A DNA stretch of 47,149 nt, taken from Eisenbergiella porci (lineage in GTDB: Bacteria; Bacillota; Clostridia; Lachnospirales; Lachnospiraceae). Positions 33,070-42,361 of this stretch are shown piece after piece. The position numbers were made by a program, and so were the translations under genes. Each line of letters starts with the position of its first letter. The stretch's first letter is position 1. The stretch spans positions 1 to 47,149 of the forward strand of contig NZ_VUMI01000043.1 in assembly GCF_009696275.1 (NCBI RefSeq), written 5' to 3'. Under the pieces are notes generated by a model, which made no database searches, was not told the origin of the DNA, and was given only the letters and a program-made list of their open reading frames with translations.

Positions 33070-35707
33070 GAAAAAACAAGAGGCGCTATCTGTAAGCAGA
33101 TTAATAAATGAAGTTTTAGTTGCACAATTGAGCATCCCATTCCGTCAAATTGTTAATGATACTACATTTTCTAAATATACAGGCTCAAAACGCCCAGATA
33201 TACTTATTTCTGAATTTGAATACGATGGAACTAACGATGAGCAGTATATAAAGAATCTTGTTGCATATGCCGAAGCAAAAGACGATTGCAAGGTGGATGA
33301 CAAGGATTGGAAAGATGCCTTAAAGCAAGGCAAGACCAAAGCCCCTAAATTGGGATTGCCGTATTTCATTGTTACAAATTGCAAAACCACGTATTTTTAT
33401 AATGCAAAAACATTGAAGCAATTAACGCTCAACGGAAACCCAATCAGAGAATTTCAAACCATAGACATTTATCGTCTAATTAAAAATAAATTAACAGAAA
33501 ATCCTGATTTGGATTCTATCAATACAAATGTTGACTCGATTTCTACAATTTCAGAAGCAATCTTTAACAAGAAATTGTGGGAACTTGCAGGCGTTTATCG
33601 TGGCATCAATTTCAAAGATAATGTTCAAAAAATCGACTTTACAGTAGGCTTTGTAGCTCTTGAATATTTTGAAGAGAAAGAAGAAATTGATGGTAATAAA
33701 GATGCATCAAAAGTATATTGGTCTACTTGTAACGATGAAGTTGCAGAAAAAATCAAGAATAATTTGAGTGGTTACATAAGCCGTTTGGAAGATGAAACTA
33801 CATTCAAAGAATTTAAGAATGTTATGGAAGTGGTCAGAATTGCTATTAGTGGTGATGGCAAGAACAAACCACTTATTGGTGTTGATGATGTAAAGCAAAT
33901 ATATGGCATTATTGATTCTATGAAGCCATTACACGGTACGGGATTTGATTTGTTTGGTGCTGTATATGAAATGTTTGCATCTTCGAAGGAAAAGAAAGAT
34001 TTTGGAGAATATTTCACAAGAAGGCACTATACGCATATTTTCTCTAAATTGTTGTTACAGGATGAGGATGTATATAACGAAAAGAAAGAATTTTCTATTA
34101 TTGACCCCGCTTGTGGAACGGGTGGATTTTTAACTGAAAGCTTCAAAGTTCTTTTAAACAATTATGAAAAAAACGGAACACTTACTGCTGAAGCAAGAGA
34201 ATTTCTATCGAAAAAGTGCTTCTATGGTGTTGATGTACGTGACGAAAACATTTCAAGAACTCGACTTAATATGTTCTTGGTAGGTGATGGACATACACAT
34301 ATGTACTCCGACAACTCATTAAAACCTACCCGACAAGGGAAAAATGTATTAAACAAAAAATATCAATATGTGATAACCAATCCACCTTACGGAAGCGGCA
34401 CAATCAAAGCAAATACTGAAGCAATATCTACTAATAGAACAGAGATTGCATTCATTTGTAAGGTTATTGATTTGCTCGAAATTGGTGGCAAAGCGTGTAT
34501 CATTACGCCTGATGGTGTATTGGAAAACCCTTCATACAAAAAGTTACGACAGGAAATTTTGGAAAAATGCGAAGTATATGCAATAGTATCATTGCCGAAG
34601 TTTGCATTTGCACCATACACCAAAGAAAAAACTTATGCTTTGTTTATCAAAAAGCGAAGTGGTAGTGTAACCAAAATTCAAGAAAAACCCATATGGATGT
34701 ATATCATTGATAATGATGGACTTGCCAATTCAGACAAACGTTTTCCTACTAAACTTCGTAACAATCGTAACGGATGGATGCACGACGAAATATCTGGTTG
34801 GGTTAGTACGGACGGTATTGAAATGCCGGGGCTACTCGAAAACAGATGGCTCAAATTTGATGATTTGGATTCTAATGGCACTAATTGGATAAATGACAAA
34901 GGTATACCTGAATGTCAAAGAAAAGGCGGGAATATTCCAATAGATAAAATTATAAGCAACGAGTATTGTACTCTTTTACCTGAATATTATATTCGCCCAT
35001 ATGAACCATCGTATCTTGATAAAAACGAATTAGTTTCCGAACTGAACGACATGCACAATTGGTTGCCCAAAATCAACTTATCTCAATTAGCAAATGAGGT
35101 AGAATCAGTTAATCTGACATATTCCGAGTACCAAGCTCGCCAAGTGCCAATCGCTTCAGTAATTGATAAAATGAGTGGGAACAGCGGTCTAACCGAAGAG
35201 TTTATTTATCACGCAATGCAAAATCAGGGTGAAAAATACGTTGTCCTTTCAAGTGCTACCGAGGATAGAACTAAAATGGGTGAAATTCCATTATGCACAA
35301 TAAATAACAAGCCGTTAAAGGTTTTTGAGAATCGAGAGGGTTTGTTGGTTACTCGTAACGGAAAAGCTGGAATGACTCGCTTTTTATCAAAAGGGAAATA
35401 CACCATAAATGACCACGCCTATATTTTATATGTTAGAGACGATTCTCCATATTCAATTGATTTGAGGTGGTTGGCAATACAATATAGAACAGAGTTTTTA
35501 CAGTTTACATCAAGTTCTGATAACGGAACGTGGAATATGACAGGTTTTTTCAATCAAGTGAAAATTGACATTCCAATAATCGAAGAACAAAAAGCATTGG
35601 TAAATATTTATGATAAATTGATGTATGTACAAAACATTTTTTCAAATCTTGATACTTCTGTTTCAAGATTATTTGAAAAACAAGTTGTGGTAAAAGAGAA
35701 CGGCTAA
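33056..35707 (+). CDS. Single-chain restriction-modification enzyme (HsdR_N-like nuclease, N6-adenine methylase, specificity domain)
   Basis: 883 residues. The N-terminus resembles the type I R-subunit nuclease domain, with a PD-(D/E)xK pattern: Asp48 in KRPDILI and Glu73-x-Lys75 in YAEAKDD. A helical linker (about 160-290) leads to a gamma-class N6-adenine methylase: SAM motif DPACGTGGF (about 350) and catalytic NPPYG (about 441). The last ~200 residues look like one type I specificity half (VPIASVIDKMSGNSGLTEEF; TRNGKAGMTRFLS; STSSDNGTWNMTG-like). The single chain with cleavage, methylation and recognition resembles type IIG enzymes. The ribosome binding site AGGAGG lies inside the RHH gene. 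It is much more AT-rich than the host. It is cargo of the Tn4451-type element. Confidence 0.85.
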   Translation: MAKTKKKQEALSVSRLINEVLVAQLSIPFRQIVNDTTFSKYTGSKRPDILISEFEYDGTNDEQYIKNLVAYAEAKDDCKVDDKDWKDALKQGKTKAPKLGLPYFIVTNCKTTYFYNAKTLKQLTLNGNPIREFQTIDIYRLIKNKLTENPDLDSINTNVDSISTISEAIFNKKLWELAGVYRGINFKDNVQKIDFTVGFVALEYFEEKEEIDGNKDASKVYWSTCNDEVAEKIKNNLSGYISRLEDETTFKEFKNVMEVVRIAISGDGKNKPLIGVDDVKQIYGIIDSMKPLHGTGFDLFGAVYEMFASSKEKKDFGEYFTRRHYTHIFSKLLLQDEDVYNEKKEFSIIDPACGTGGFLTESFKVLLNNYEKNGTLTAEAREFLSKKCFYGVDVRDENISRTRLNMFLVGDGHTHMYSDNSLKPTRQGKNVLNKKYQYVITNPPYGSGTIKANTEAISTNRTEIAFICKVIDLLEIGGKACIITPDGVLENPSYKKLRQEILEKCEVYAIVSLPKFAFAPYTKEKTYALFIKKRSGSVTKIQEKPIWMYIIDNDGLANSDKRFPTKLRNNRNGWMHDEISGWVSTDGIEMPGLLENRWLKFDDLDSNGTNWINDKGIPECQRKGGNIPIDKIISNEYCTLLPEYYIRPYEPSYLDKNELVSELNDMHNWLPKINLSQLANEVESVNLTYSEYQARQVPIASVIDKMSGNSGLTEEFIYHAMQNQGEKYVVLSSATEDRTKMGEIPLCTINNKPLKVFENREGLLVTRNGKAGMTRFLSKGKYTINDHAYILYVRDDSPYSIDLRWLAIQYRTEFLQFTSSSDNGTWNMTGFFNQVKIDIPIIEEQKALVNIYDKLMYVQNIFSNLDTSVSRLFEKQVVVKENG

Positions 35708-35711
35708 AAAC

Positions 35712-35753
35712 AAAACAACGGCGACAAGATTTTTCCTTGTCGCCGTTGTTTTT
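35712..35753. terminator. Bidirectional terminator after the R-M gene
   Basis: AACAACGGCGACAAG (35714-35728) pairs with CTTGTCGCCGTTGTT (35736-35750), followed by T-runs; A-runs lie on the left. It sits between the convergent R-M and tnpV genes. Confidence 0.88.
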
Positions 35754-35759
35754 AATGGA

Positions 35760-36137
35760 TTATATGAATATTAACTCTTGATTCACGATTTCAGCTGCGG
35801 CATTTTGTATATTATTCATTTTGCCAATCCACAACATTGCGTTTTTAGCCTTGAGCTTTTCTGTTGCATTTTCCTTTTCAGCAAATTTCTTTACCAGCCG
35901 AAAAAACATATTCTCTGCCTGCTCGTCAATATTGGCAAGATAACTATTTAATTTGCAGGAAGTCAACAGTGAGGTATATAAAACCCTCTTGCAATTCTTG
36001 ACATACTGCAAATGCCGCTGCCCCCATATTCCGATTGGCTTATTTTCTTCGGGCAGCAATGCCAAACAAGGGATATAATAATCCTCGACTAATTCATACC
36101 ACAAACCATTGTTTTCATCGTAAATGTACTTTTCCAT
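35760..36137 (-). CDS. tnpV: Transposon-encoded protein TnpV
   Basis: 125 residues. The sequence is that of the TnpV family of Tn4451-like elements: YIYDENNGLWYELVEDYYIP, then NKPIGIWGQRHLQYVKNCKR and LIAN-type helices to the NAAAEIVNQELIF tail. Its function is unknown; tnpV lies at the end opposite tnpX in Tn4451, as here. The start is the ATG at 36137 with GGAGG eight bases upstream, rather than the ATG at 36152. Confidence 0.88.
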   Translation of the reverse strand: MEKYIYDENNGLWYELVEDYYIPCLALLPEENKPIGIWGQRHLQYVKNCKRVLYTSLLTSCKLNSYLANIDEQAENMFFRLVKKFAEKENATEKLKAKNAMLWIGKMNNIQNAAAEIVNQELIFI

Positions 36138-36224
36138 TATGTAATCCTCCAAATATATTGATTTCCTACAATTTCAATCATATTGGCTGATTACAAAGCC
36201 GAAAGGAGAAGCTACTTCCTTATG

Positions 36225-36264
36225 TAGCCTCTCCCTTACGGAAATCTTTTCCGTTATGGCTCCC
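36225..36264. repeat. Right terminal inverted repeat of the mobile element
   Basis: CTCCCTTACGGA ... GGCTCCC is the complement of the left end at 28791-28820, apart from a different spacer. A nearby hairpin (AGAAGCTAC / GTAGCCTCT-like, about 36205-36232) is part of the end structure. Confidence 0.6.
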
Positions 36265-36300
36265 CTGCCTCAGCTTTTTATTTTCCTGTATGCCTTATTT

Positions 36301-37638
36301 TTACTGTCCTGCCTCTTCCATCTTCGCGGCAATCTGTCCAGCCAGCTTCCGGCAGACCTCTTCCTCACGGGCCTCCACCAGAATCCGGATCACCGGCTCC
36401 GTGCCGCTTTTGCGGATCAGCACGCGGCCTGAGCCGTCAAGCTCCAGAGAAGCCTGGTCAATGGCCTCTTTTACCACGGGATTTTCCAATACTGCCGCGG
36501 CATCCTGCACCCGTTTGTTAATCTGTGCCTTGGGGAACAGGGTGACTCCTGCGGTCAGGAAGGAAGGCATGGTTTTCTTTCCCACAATAATTTCCATCAC
36601 CCGGATGGCGGTTAAAATGCCGTCCCCTGTGGTGCTGTATTTGTTAAAAATAATATGTCCGGATTCCTCTCCGCCTATACTGTAGCCATGCTCCTGCATT
36701 TCAAGGGATACGTATTTATCGCCGACCGGCGTGCGTTTCATGCGGATGCCCTGCTTTTCCAGAGCCTTTTCCACTCCCAGGTTGGAGGCGATTGTGGCAA
36801 CCACTGTATCGTCAATCAGCGCATTCCTTTCCTTCATGTGCACGGCGCACAGATACATAATCAAATCGCCGTCCAGAACATTTCCTTTTTCGTCCACAGC
36901 AAAGCATCTGTCAGCATCGCCGTCAAAGGCAAAGCCCACGTCCAGACCTTTTTCCACTACGAACTTCTGCAGGGACTCAATATGCGTGGAACCGCAGTCC
37001 ACGTTGATGTTCAGGCCGTCCGGCTCATCATGAATCATATAAGTGCGGGCGCCAAGCATTTCAAATACCGTCTTGGCAATGCTGCTGGCTGCGCCGTTGG
37101 CACAGTCCAGTCCCACCTTGTAGCCGCGGAAGGAATGTATGGTAGTGGAGGTGAGGTAGCTGATATACTGGTTTCTTCCCTGGATGTAGTCGGTAATTTT
37201 ACCGATATTTTCATTGCGGGCGCAGGTGATTTCCACCTTGCCGTCCAGATAGTCCTCCACCTTTTCCAGTACGGCATCCTCCATTTTAAAGCCGTCTTTG
37301 TCTATGATTTTAATTCCGTTGTCATAAAAAGGGTTATGGCTGGCGGTAATCATGATGCCAAAGTCAAAATCCCCGCTCTTTGTCACATAGGATACGCTGG
37401 GCGTGGTGGTAACGTGAAGCAGGTTGACATCCACGCCGCCTGAGCTTAAGCCTGCCGCCAGGGCATATTCAAACATATAGCTGGAGCGTCTGGTATCCTT
37501 TCCGATAACGCAGCTCGCCTTTTTATGGGCGCCGTCCGTAAAATACCAGCCCAGGAACTTCCCGATATTAAAGGCATGGTCCGCCGTCAGAACCTCGTTT
37601 GCTTTTCCTCTGAATCCATCGGTACCAAAATACTTCAT
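36301..37638 (-). CDS. glmM: Phosphoglucosamine mutase
   Basis: 445 residues, full length. It converts glucosamine 6-phosphate to glucosamine 1-phosphate, a step towards UDP-GlcNAc and peptidoglycan. The catalytic phosphoserine loop is TASHNPFYDNG (Ser100), the metal-binding loop is FAFDGDADRCFAVD-like (DGDADR), the sugar-binding loop is GEESGH, and the phosphate-binding loop is RKSGTEPVIRI near the C-terminus. I chose the ATG at 37638 behind AAAGGAGAT over an upstream one at 37653. The mobile element inserted downstream, between its stop codon and the next gene, without disrupting it. Confidence 0.96.
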   Translation of the reverse strand: MKYFGTDGFRGKANEVLTADHAFNIGKFLGWYFTDGAHKKASCVIGKDTRRSSYMFEYALAAGLSSGGVDVNLLHVTTTPSVSYVTKSGDFDFGIMITASHNPFYDNGIKIIDKDGFKMEDAVLEKVEDYLDGKVEITCARNENIGKITDYIQGRNQYISYLTSTTIHSFRGYKVGLDCANGAASSIAKTVFEMLGARTYMIHDEPDGLNINVDCGSTHIESLQKFVVEKGLDVGFAFDGDADRCFAVDEKGNVLDGDLIMYLCAVHMKERNALIDDTVVATIASNLGVEKALEKQGIRMKRTPVGDKYVSLEMQEHGYSIGGEESGHIIFNKYSTTGDGILTAIRVMEIIVGKKTMPSFLTAGVTLFPKAQINKRVQDAAAVLENPVVKEAIDQASLELDGSGRVLIRKSGTEPVIRILVEAREEEVCRKLAGQIAAKMEEAGQ

Positions 37639-37781
37639 ATGATCTCCTTTCATGGGTCAATCACGATTTCCGTCTGCCATTTTATCACAGTTTTGGAAAA
37701 TTTGCACTATTAAATCATTTTTTTGTACTAAAGTAGCATATGTGAGGATGAGGAAAAGTAAACGCGGGTTTTGACATTTTT

Positions 37782-37791
37782 ATGATTCTGC
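37782..37791. repeat. Left target-site duplication of palindrome 3
   Basis: ATGATTCTGC occurs here and, identically, at 38165-38174, directly outside the two ends of the palindromic element. This is direct evidence of transposition with a 10-bp target duplication. Confidence 0.85.
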
Positions 37792-38164
37792 CAGAATAAA
37801 CGCATCAGCGTAGGCGGCGTCCTTCCTGCCGTCCAAAGCTTCAGCTGCCAGCCGTCTTTTTTCCCGGGCAGGATGGGGGTGTTGTCCGTTCCATAAGAAA
37901 AAACGGCGGATATTTCTTACTGTCCCGGGAGACCAGAATTTTGCCGTCCCCAGCGGCCTGTCTGACGAACGCAGCAGACGCAAGTCGCTGCGAGAGGAGT
38001 TCTGACCGAGTTGGCAGAATTCTGGTTTACCGGGACAGTTAGAAATACCCCGTTTTTGAAACTGGAACGGACAACACCCCCATCCTGCCCGGGAAAAAAG
38101 ACGGCTGGCAGCTGAAGCTTTGGACAGCAGGAAGGACGCCGCCTACGCTGATGCGTTTATCCTG
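37792..38164. mobile_element. Palindromic MITE-like element, copy B (373 bp)
   Basis: Ends CAGAATAAACGCATCAGCG (left) and CAGGATAAACGCATCAGCG (right, complement) face each other around the centre near 37978. The arms pair almost throughout. The inner ~200 bp are nearly identical to copy A at 25794. The outer arms differ from copy A at many positions, yet each change is matched by its partner in the opposite arm (for example AAAGCTTCAGCTG here against GAGGCTGCGGCTG in copy A). Perfect 10-bp target duplications flank it. It carries no protein. It inserted beside the broken SMI1/KNR4 region. Confidence 0.9.
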
Positions 38165-38866
38165 ATGATTCTGCTGTGGGCTGATTCCATTTGTCTGAAA
38201 GGTTTGAACCGGAAGAGACTTGACAGAAGCTGTTCCTTGTTCAGGGGCGGAAAATCCCTGTTATCTTCCACCGCTGTTTTTCTGTCCGTTTCGCAGAAGT
38301 CCTTAAAAAGCTCTTCTTCGGATTTCAGGCACAGGTATCCGTAGGAGGTAAGATTGTGATCCTGAAGGATTTCCTGAAAATACATTTCGCGCGCAGAGCT
38401 TATACATCAATGAGTCGTATTCATCATCGCTGCAGTTATCCAGCTCCTCCATGCGGACGGCCCAGTCCTCCGGCGTCATGCGCCGGTCGATGAAGACGGG
38501 CGCCAGGACTTCTTCATCCTTTTCCTTTGCAGCGGTTTGCGTAGTTTCCAGGTATTCCGTATACCGTTCCGCTTCTTCAAGAGAATAGAGGCCATAGTAA
38601 GGGCCTGCCCCTCCGTTCCCTATCTGAGTGAGGAAAAATTTGTATTCCTCGGGAAGCAGAAGATTATGTTTTTCCTCAAACCGGCGCACCTGTTTCAGTG
38701 AAGCAGGGAGATTCAGCTTGTATTTGTGGCGATTCGCGCCAAAAATCAGATGGGAAGGATCCCGGGCCCCGGCCTGGGTTACCATGGATTTCAGATAAGA
38801 GACATGGACTGGGTGGAATGGAATTTCTGTTGGTGAGTCCGGGACTGGGTGGTATTTTTCTTCCAT
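38143..38866 (-). pseudogene. SMI1/KNR4-family protein, truncated or frameshifted
   Basis: The start MEEKYHPVPDSPTEIPFHPV follows CAGGAGATAATA. SMI1/KNR4 motifs follow: FEEKHNLLLPEEYKFFLTQI, then GNGGAGPYYGLYSLEEAERY and DEYDSLMYKLCA, as in many bacterial immunity-type proteins. After KLCA the expected GxLVIGxQG-type core is missing. One frame continues to 38303 with unrelated residues; another reads MYFQEILQDHNLTSYGYLCL and LKSEEELFKDFCETDRK into the palindromic element. So the gene lost its C-terminal half by deletion, and the attached fragment may come from a neighbouring gene. Toxin-immunity function is inferred from the family only. Confidence 0.65.
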
Positions 38867-39114
38867 TATTATCTCCTGTACATTGTAATCCTGCCTGCGA
38901 TGCTGCATTAATGAGTAGTTTTCAGGGTGATTTACAGCCTGTGCCTGTCCGTGCGGTAATATGCACCTTTGCATGCGGCAATATGATTTTTTTCTGATTG
39001 GTTTGTTTATTTGTTTACTTGTTTATGGGAATTAAGTCTATGAGCGGATGTCGGTATTAAATATAAATAATATATGGCATTTTCTTTTTGGCGGGAAATG
39101 ATTTATGGAATATA

Positions 39115-39167
39115 GAAACAATAAACGGTTATACAAAACCAACGTTTGTATAACCGCTTATTGTTTC
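39115..39167. repeat. 53-base near-perfect hairpin
   Basis: GAAACAATAAACGGTTATAC (39115-39134) and the following AAA pair with the reverse-complementary right arm up to 39167, with one A-C mismatch, around the loop ACCAACG. The stem is 23 bp and AT-rich. It lies about 150 bp after melA on the same transcript. It may be its terminator, although the stem is unusually long and AT-rich, or a small mobile remnant. The rest of 38867-39313 shows no gene. Confidence 0.6.
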
Positions 39168-39313
39168 TTAGCTTACTTCTTCTTTTAGAAATACCTTCCT
39201 AAGAAAGGCTTTCTCTCATTTAAAACTGCTGCCCGAAGTAGCTCTTACTTTTTTACTTTTGCTTATCCGCAGTACGCCGTGGTTCGTGTACCGACAGAGC
39301 CTCCGGAATGCAT

Positions 39314-40636
39314 TTATTTATACATTGCCATGTACTCGCCATGGGCTTCAATCAGCTCATCGCACATGCTGCGGATATCATCGATATTCAGCTCTGCCGC
39401 AGTATGAGGATCCAGCATAGCTGCCTGGTAAATGTAGTTCTTATCCCTTGTCCTCGCAGCTTCAATGGTAAGCAGCTGTACGTTGATGTTTGTCTGGTTC
39501 ATGGCGGCCAGCTGTACGGGCAGGCGGCCTACATGGCAGGGATTTACACCTTTTGCATTGATCATGCAGGGAACCTCCACGCATGCGTCGGAAGGCAGAT
39601 TGTCAATCAGGCCTGTATTCAGTACGTTTCCGCCAATCTGGTAAGGATGGTTGGTTACGACTGCCTCCATAATATAAGAAGCATATTCCCTGGAACGTTC
39701 GTGGGTTATCTTGCCGTCCTTAAGGATGTTGTCCCTTTCCTGCTCCCAGTCTGCGATCTGCTTGATGCAGCGTCTGGGATATTCATCCAGCGGAATATTG
39801 AACTTATCGATCATTTCCGGATAACGGGACTTAATAAAAAATGGGTTATACTCAGAGTTATGTTCACTGGATTCTGTGCAGTAATAGCCAAGGGTTCTAA
39901 TGTATTCATAACGCACCATGTCGTTATGCTTTTCATTTTTATTCTTCTCCAGCGCACGCTTTTTGATTTCGGGGTAAAGATCGATTCCGTCTTTGTCCCT
40001 GACATCCAAAAGCCAGGCCATATGGTTAATGCCAGCGATATAGTCCGTGGCGCCTTCCAGCTTGTCTTCCATTCCCAGACCCTTCAGAAGTCCTTCGGTA
40101 CAGACCTGTACGCTGTGGCAAAGGCCTACGGTTCTGATTTTCGTATATCTCTGCATGTAGCCGCTGAGAATTGCCATAGGGTTAGTGTAATTCAGGAAAA
40201 GGGTGTTGGGGCAGACCTCTTCCATATCCCTTGCAAAGCCTTCCATTACGGGAATGGTACGGAGTCCGCGCATGATGCCGCCGATTCCCAGTGTATCACC
40301 GATAGTCTGCTTCAGGCCGTATTTCTTGGGAATTTCAAAATCAGTTACGGTGCAGGGCTCATAGCCGCCTACCTGAATGGCATTTACAACAAAGTCAGCG
40401 TCACGCAGCGCTTCTTTTCTGTTTTCCACGCCAAGATAGGGTTTGATAACCGCTCTGTCTTCGTTTACGTTATGGTTGATGGCCTTCAGGATGATTTCCG
40501 AATCCTTCAGACGTTCTCCGTCAATGTCGTATAATGCGATTTCCGCATCTCTGAGCACCGGTGTGCACATGCAGTCCCCAAGGACATTCCTTGCAAATAC
40601 CGTACTTCCTGCCCCCAGAAAAGTAATTTTTACCAT
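39314..40636 (-). CDS. melA: GH4 alpha-galactosidase (MelA type)
   Basis: 440 residues. It belongs to glycoside hydrolase family 4, NAD+- and metal-dependent enzymes that cleave by an oxidation-elimination mechanism. The NAD-binding motif is FLGAGSTVFARN (residues 5-16), and DGERLKDSEIIL is the second nucleotide segment. The metal-binding Cys lies in LCHSVQV and the metal-binding His in GINHMAWLL. The family also contains alpha-glucosidases, but the CHS and GINHMAW signatures are typical of the MelA group. The start follows AGGAGGAA. It is divergent from an AraC-type gene, the probable regulator. Free galactose would go to the galM/Leloir route. Confidence 0.93.
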   Translation of the reverse strand: MVKITFLGAGSTVFARNVLGDCMCTPVLRDAEIALYDIDGERLKDSEIILKAINHNVNEDRAVIKPYLGVENRKEALRDADFVVNAIQVGGYEPCTVTDFEIPKKYGLKQTIGDTLGIGGIMRGLRTIPVMEGFARDMEEVCPNTLFLNYTNPMAILSGYMQRYTKIRTVGLCHSVQVCTEGLLKGLGMEDKLEGATDYIAGINHMAWLLDVRDKDGIDLYPEIKKRALEKNKNEKHNDMVRYEYIRTLGYYCTESSEHNSEYNPFFIKSRYPEMIDKFNIPLDEYPRRCIKQIADWEQERDNILKDGKITHERSREYASYIMEAVVTNHPYQIGGNVLNTGLIDNLPSDACVEVPCMINAKGVNPCHVGRLPVQLAAMNQTNINVQLLTIEAARTRDKNYIYQAAMLDPHTAAELNIDDIRSMCDELIEAHGEYMAMYK

Positions 40637-40666
40637 AAGAGTTCCTCCTTCTCTTGCATTTAACTT

Positions 40667-40685
40667 ATGATTCCTTTAAAATCAT
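40667..40685. promoter_or_regulatory. Candidate operator dyad between melA and araC-type gene
   Basis: ATGATT-CCTTTAA-AATCAT is a perfect 6-bp dyad 30 bp upstream of the melA start, in the divergent intergenic region (40637-40837). It is a possible binding site for the AraC-type regulator. No convincing -35/-10 pair is visible, as expected for an activator-dependent promoter. Confidence 0.4.
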
Positions 40686-40837
40686 GGTATCTGCTTTTAT
40701 TTTAAGATTTCTGGACTTTTTTTCTATATTAATTGTTTCTTATTTTTGTATTTATGTTTCCTTTCGTGTTTTCTTTCCGTAGGGCGGAAGGGTATGGCGG
40801 ACGCGGATGGAACCGGATTTCGGAAGGACGGGTTTTT

Positions 40838-41767
40838 ATGAAAGATGAATTGGCGCAGGTTAATGAATTGAGGCATATAACAGATGAAAAAAATAACATC
40901 CGGGAGACAATCCGGCTTTTAACAGAGTCACAGACGCGCATTGCGCTGCGTCTTTATTATTCCGGAAGCGAGTCCTGTGCCCCGGGACATTTTTTCGGCC
41001 CGGCCGTAAGGACTCATTATCTAATCCATTTTATCAGGAGTGGGAAGGGCAGGTATATGCGCGGCAATTCCGAGTATGCTTTGAAAAAGGGGGATGCGTT
41101 CCTGATCCTTCCCGGTGAAACGACAAAATATATGGCGGACGAAGAAGAACCATGGGAATACACCTGGATTGCCTTTGATGGTCCGGATGCAGGGACGCTG
41201 CTGCGTCACTGTGGTTTTACGGATTCCCAGGTTGTCTACCGGGCACCGGATGAAGAAAGTGCACAGCGGCTGCTTACACAGACAATTGTGTTTGAGGACA
41301 GTTTTCACGAAAATAGCCAGAACCTGCTGAAAATCCTGGGGAATTTTTATCTGCTGTTCTCCTGCATGTATCAGGAACAGCTTCCTGCGCATCTTCTCCC
41401 GGAATCCGGGAATGCTTCCCAGACCGGAACGCTGCAGGAAATTTATTTCCGCCAGGCTGTGGAGTATCTGGAGCATAATTTCAGTTATCCGGTAAAAATT
41501 GAGCAGCTGGCAAGGCAGGTGGGGGTGAACCGTACTTATTTGTATAAAATATTTATTTCACATTCCGGGAAAAGTGTTCAGCAGTATTTACTGGATCTGC
41601 GGCTGGAGGCTGCCATGGATATGCTGAAGAAAACACGCAGGGATATAACGGAAATTGCATATTCCTGCGGTTTTACGGATTCCCCGTCCTTCTGCCGGCA
41701 GTTTAAAAAGACTACGGGGCGGACGCCGCTGCAGTACAGGCGGCTGGCGGGGAATTATGGGGGATAG
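40838..41767 (+). CDS. AraC-family regulator (cupin sensor), probable melA activator
   Basis: 309 residues. The N-terminal AraC-binding cupin (about 40-130: FGPAVRTHYLIHFIRSGKGR, then KKGDAFLILPGETTKYMADE) senses a sugar. The C-terminal domain has two helix-turn-helices (VKIEQLARQVGVNRTYLYKI, about 237-256; RRDITEIAYSCGFTDSPSFC, about 281-300, then RQFKKTTGRTPLQYRR). The ATG at 40838 is behind GGAAGGACGG; an upstream start at 40733 has no site. It is divergent from melA with a 200-bp intergenic region, the textbook arrangement for MelR/RafR-type control of alpha-galactoside use. Confidence 0.9.
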   Translation: MKDELAQVNELRHITDEKNNIRETIRLLTESQTRIALRLYYSGSESCAPGHFFGPAVRTHYLIHFIRSGKGRYMRGNSEYALKKGDAFLILPGETTKYMADEEEPWEYTWIAFDGPDAGTLLRHCGFTDSQVVYRAPDEESAQRLLTQTIVFEDSFHENSQNLLKILGNFYLLFSCMYQEQLPAHLLPESGNASQTGTLQEIYFRQAVEYLEHNFSYPVKIEQLARQVGVNRTYLYKIFISHSGKSVQQYLLDLRLEAAMDMLKKTRRDITEIAYSCGFTDSPSFCRQFKKTTGRTPLQYRRLAGNYGG

Positions 41768-41785
41768 GATTATTTAATTGCTTAT

Positions 41786-42247
41786 TTATTTTCCCAGACT
41801 GTTTAAGAAGCCCTCACAGCCTTCACATACATCTCGGTAGGTGGCTTCAAAATTGCCTGTGTACCAGGGGTCCGCTATGGCGCCGGGACGGTCTGTATAG
41901 TCCAGGAGAAGATGGACTTTGTTTTCCGGGTCAGAACGGAGGATCCGCATGATGTTGCGCAGGTTCATTTCATCCATGCCGATGATGTAGTCGAATTTAT
42001 TGTAGTCTTCTTTTCTCATCTGGCGGGCGTGTTTTTGTGAAATCTCCTCCTGGGAAATGCCGTGCTCCAAGAGCTTGCGGCGGGTTCCGTGGTGCACCGG
42101 GTTGCCGATTTCTTCGGTGCTGGTGGCGGCGGATTCTATGTGGAATTCGGCCGCAAGGTTTCTGGCTCTTACCATGTCACGCAGGATGAATTCTGCCATG
42201 GGGGAGCGGCAGATGTTCCCATGGCAGATAAATAATACTTTTATCAT
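41786..42247 (-). CDS. Low-molecular-weight protein tyrosine phosphatase
   Basis: 153 residues. The phosphate-binding loop is CHGNICRS (Cys8 nucleophile, Arg14), the CX5R motif of this family. The general-acid Asp lies in ADPWYTGNFE near residue 123. It would dephosphorylate tyrosine kinases of the BY type or similar substrates in the cytoplasm. It is full length, starts behind AAGGAG, and is convergent with the araC-type gene. No kinase gene lies next to it. Confidence 0.93.
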   Translation of the reverse strand: MIKVLFICHGNICRSPMAEFILRDMVRARNLAAEFHIESAATSTEEIGNPVHHGTRRKLLEHGISQEEISQKHARQMRKEDYNKFDYIIGMDEMNLRNIMRILRSDPENKVHLLLDYTDRPGAIADPWYTGNFEATYRDVCEGCEGFLNSLGK

Positions 42248-42361
42248 GTTCGCTTAACTCCTTGAAAACTCTGGTTTTTCCTTGATTTTGCAGCATTTCT
42301 GCGGCATTGTGAAACGAAACTTTCCTGGTATAAATCTGCTTATTTTGTTATATCTTTTCCA

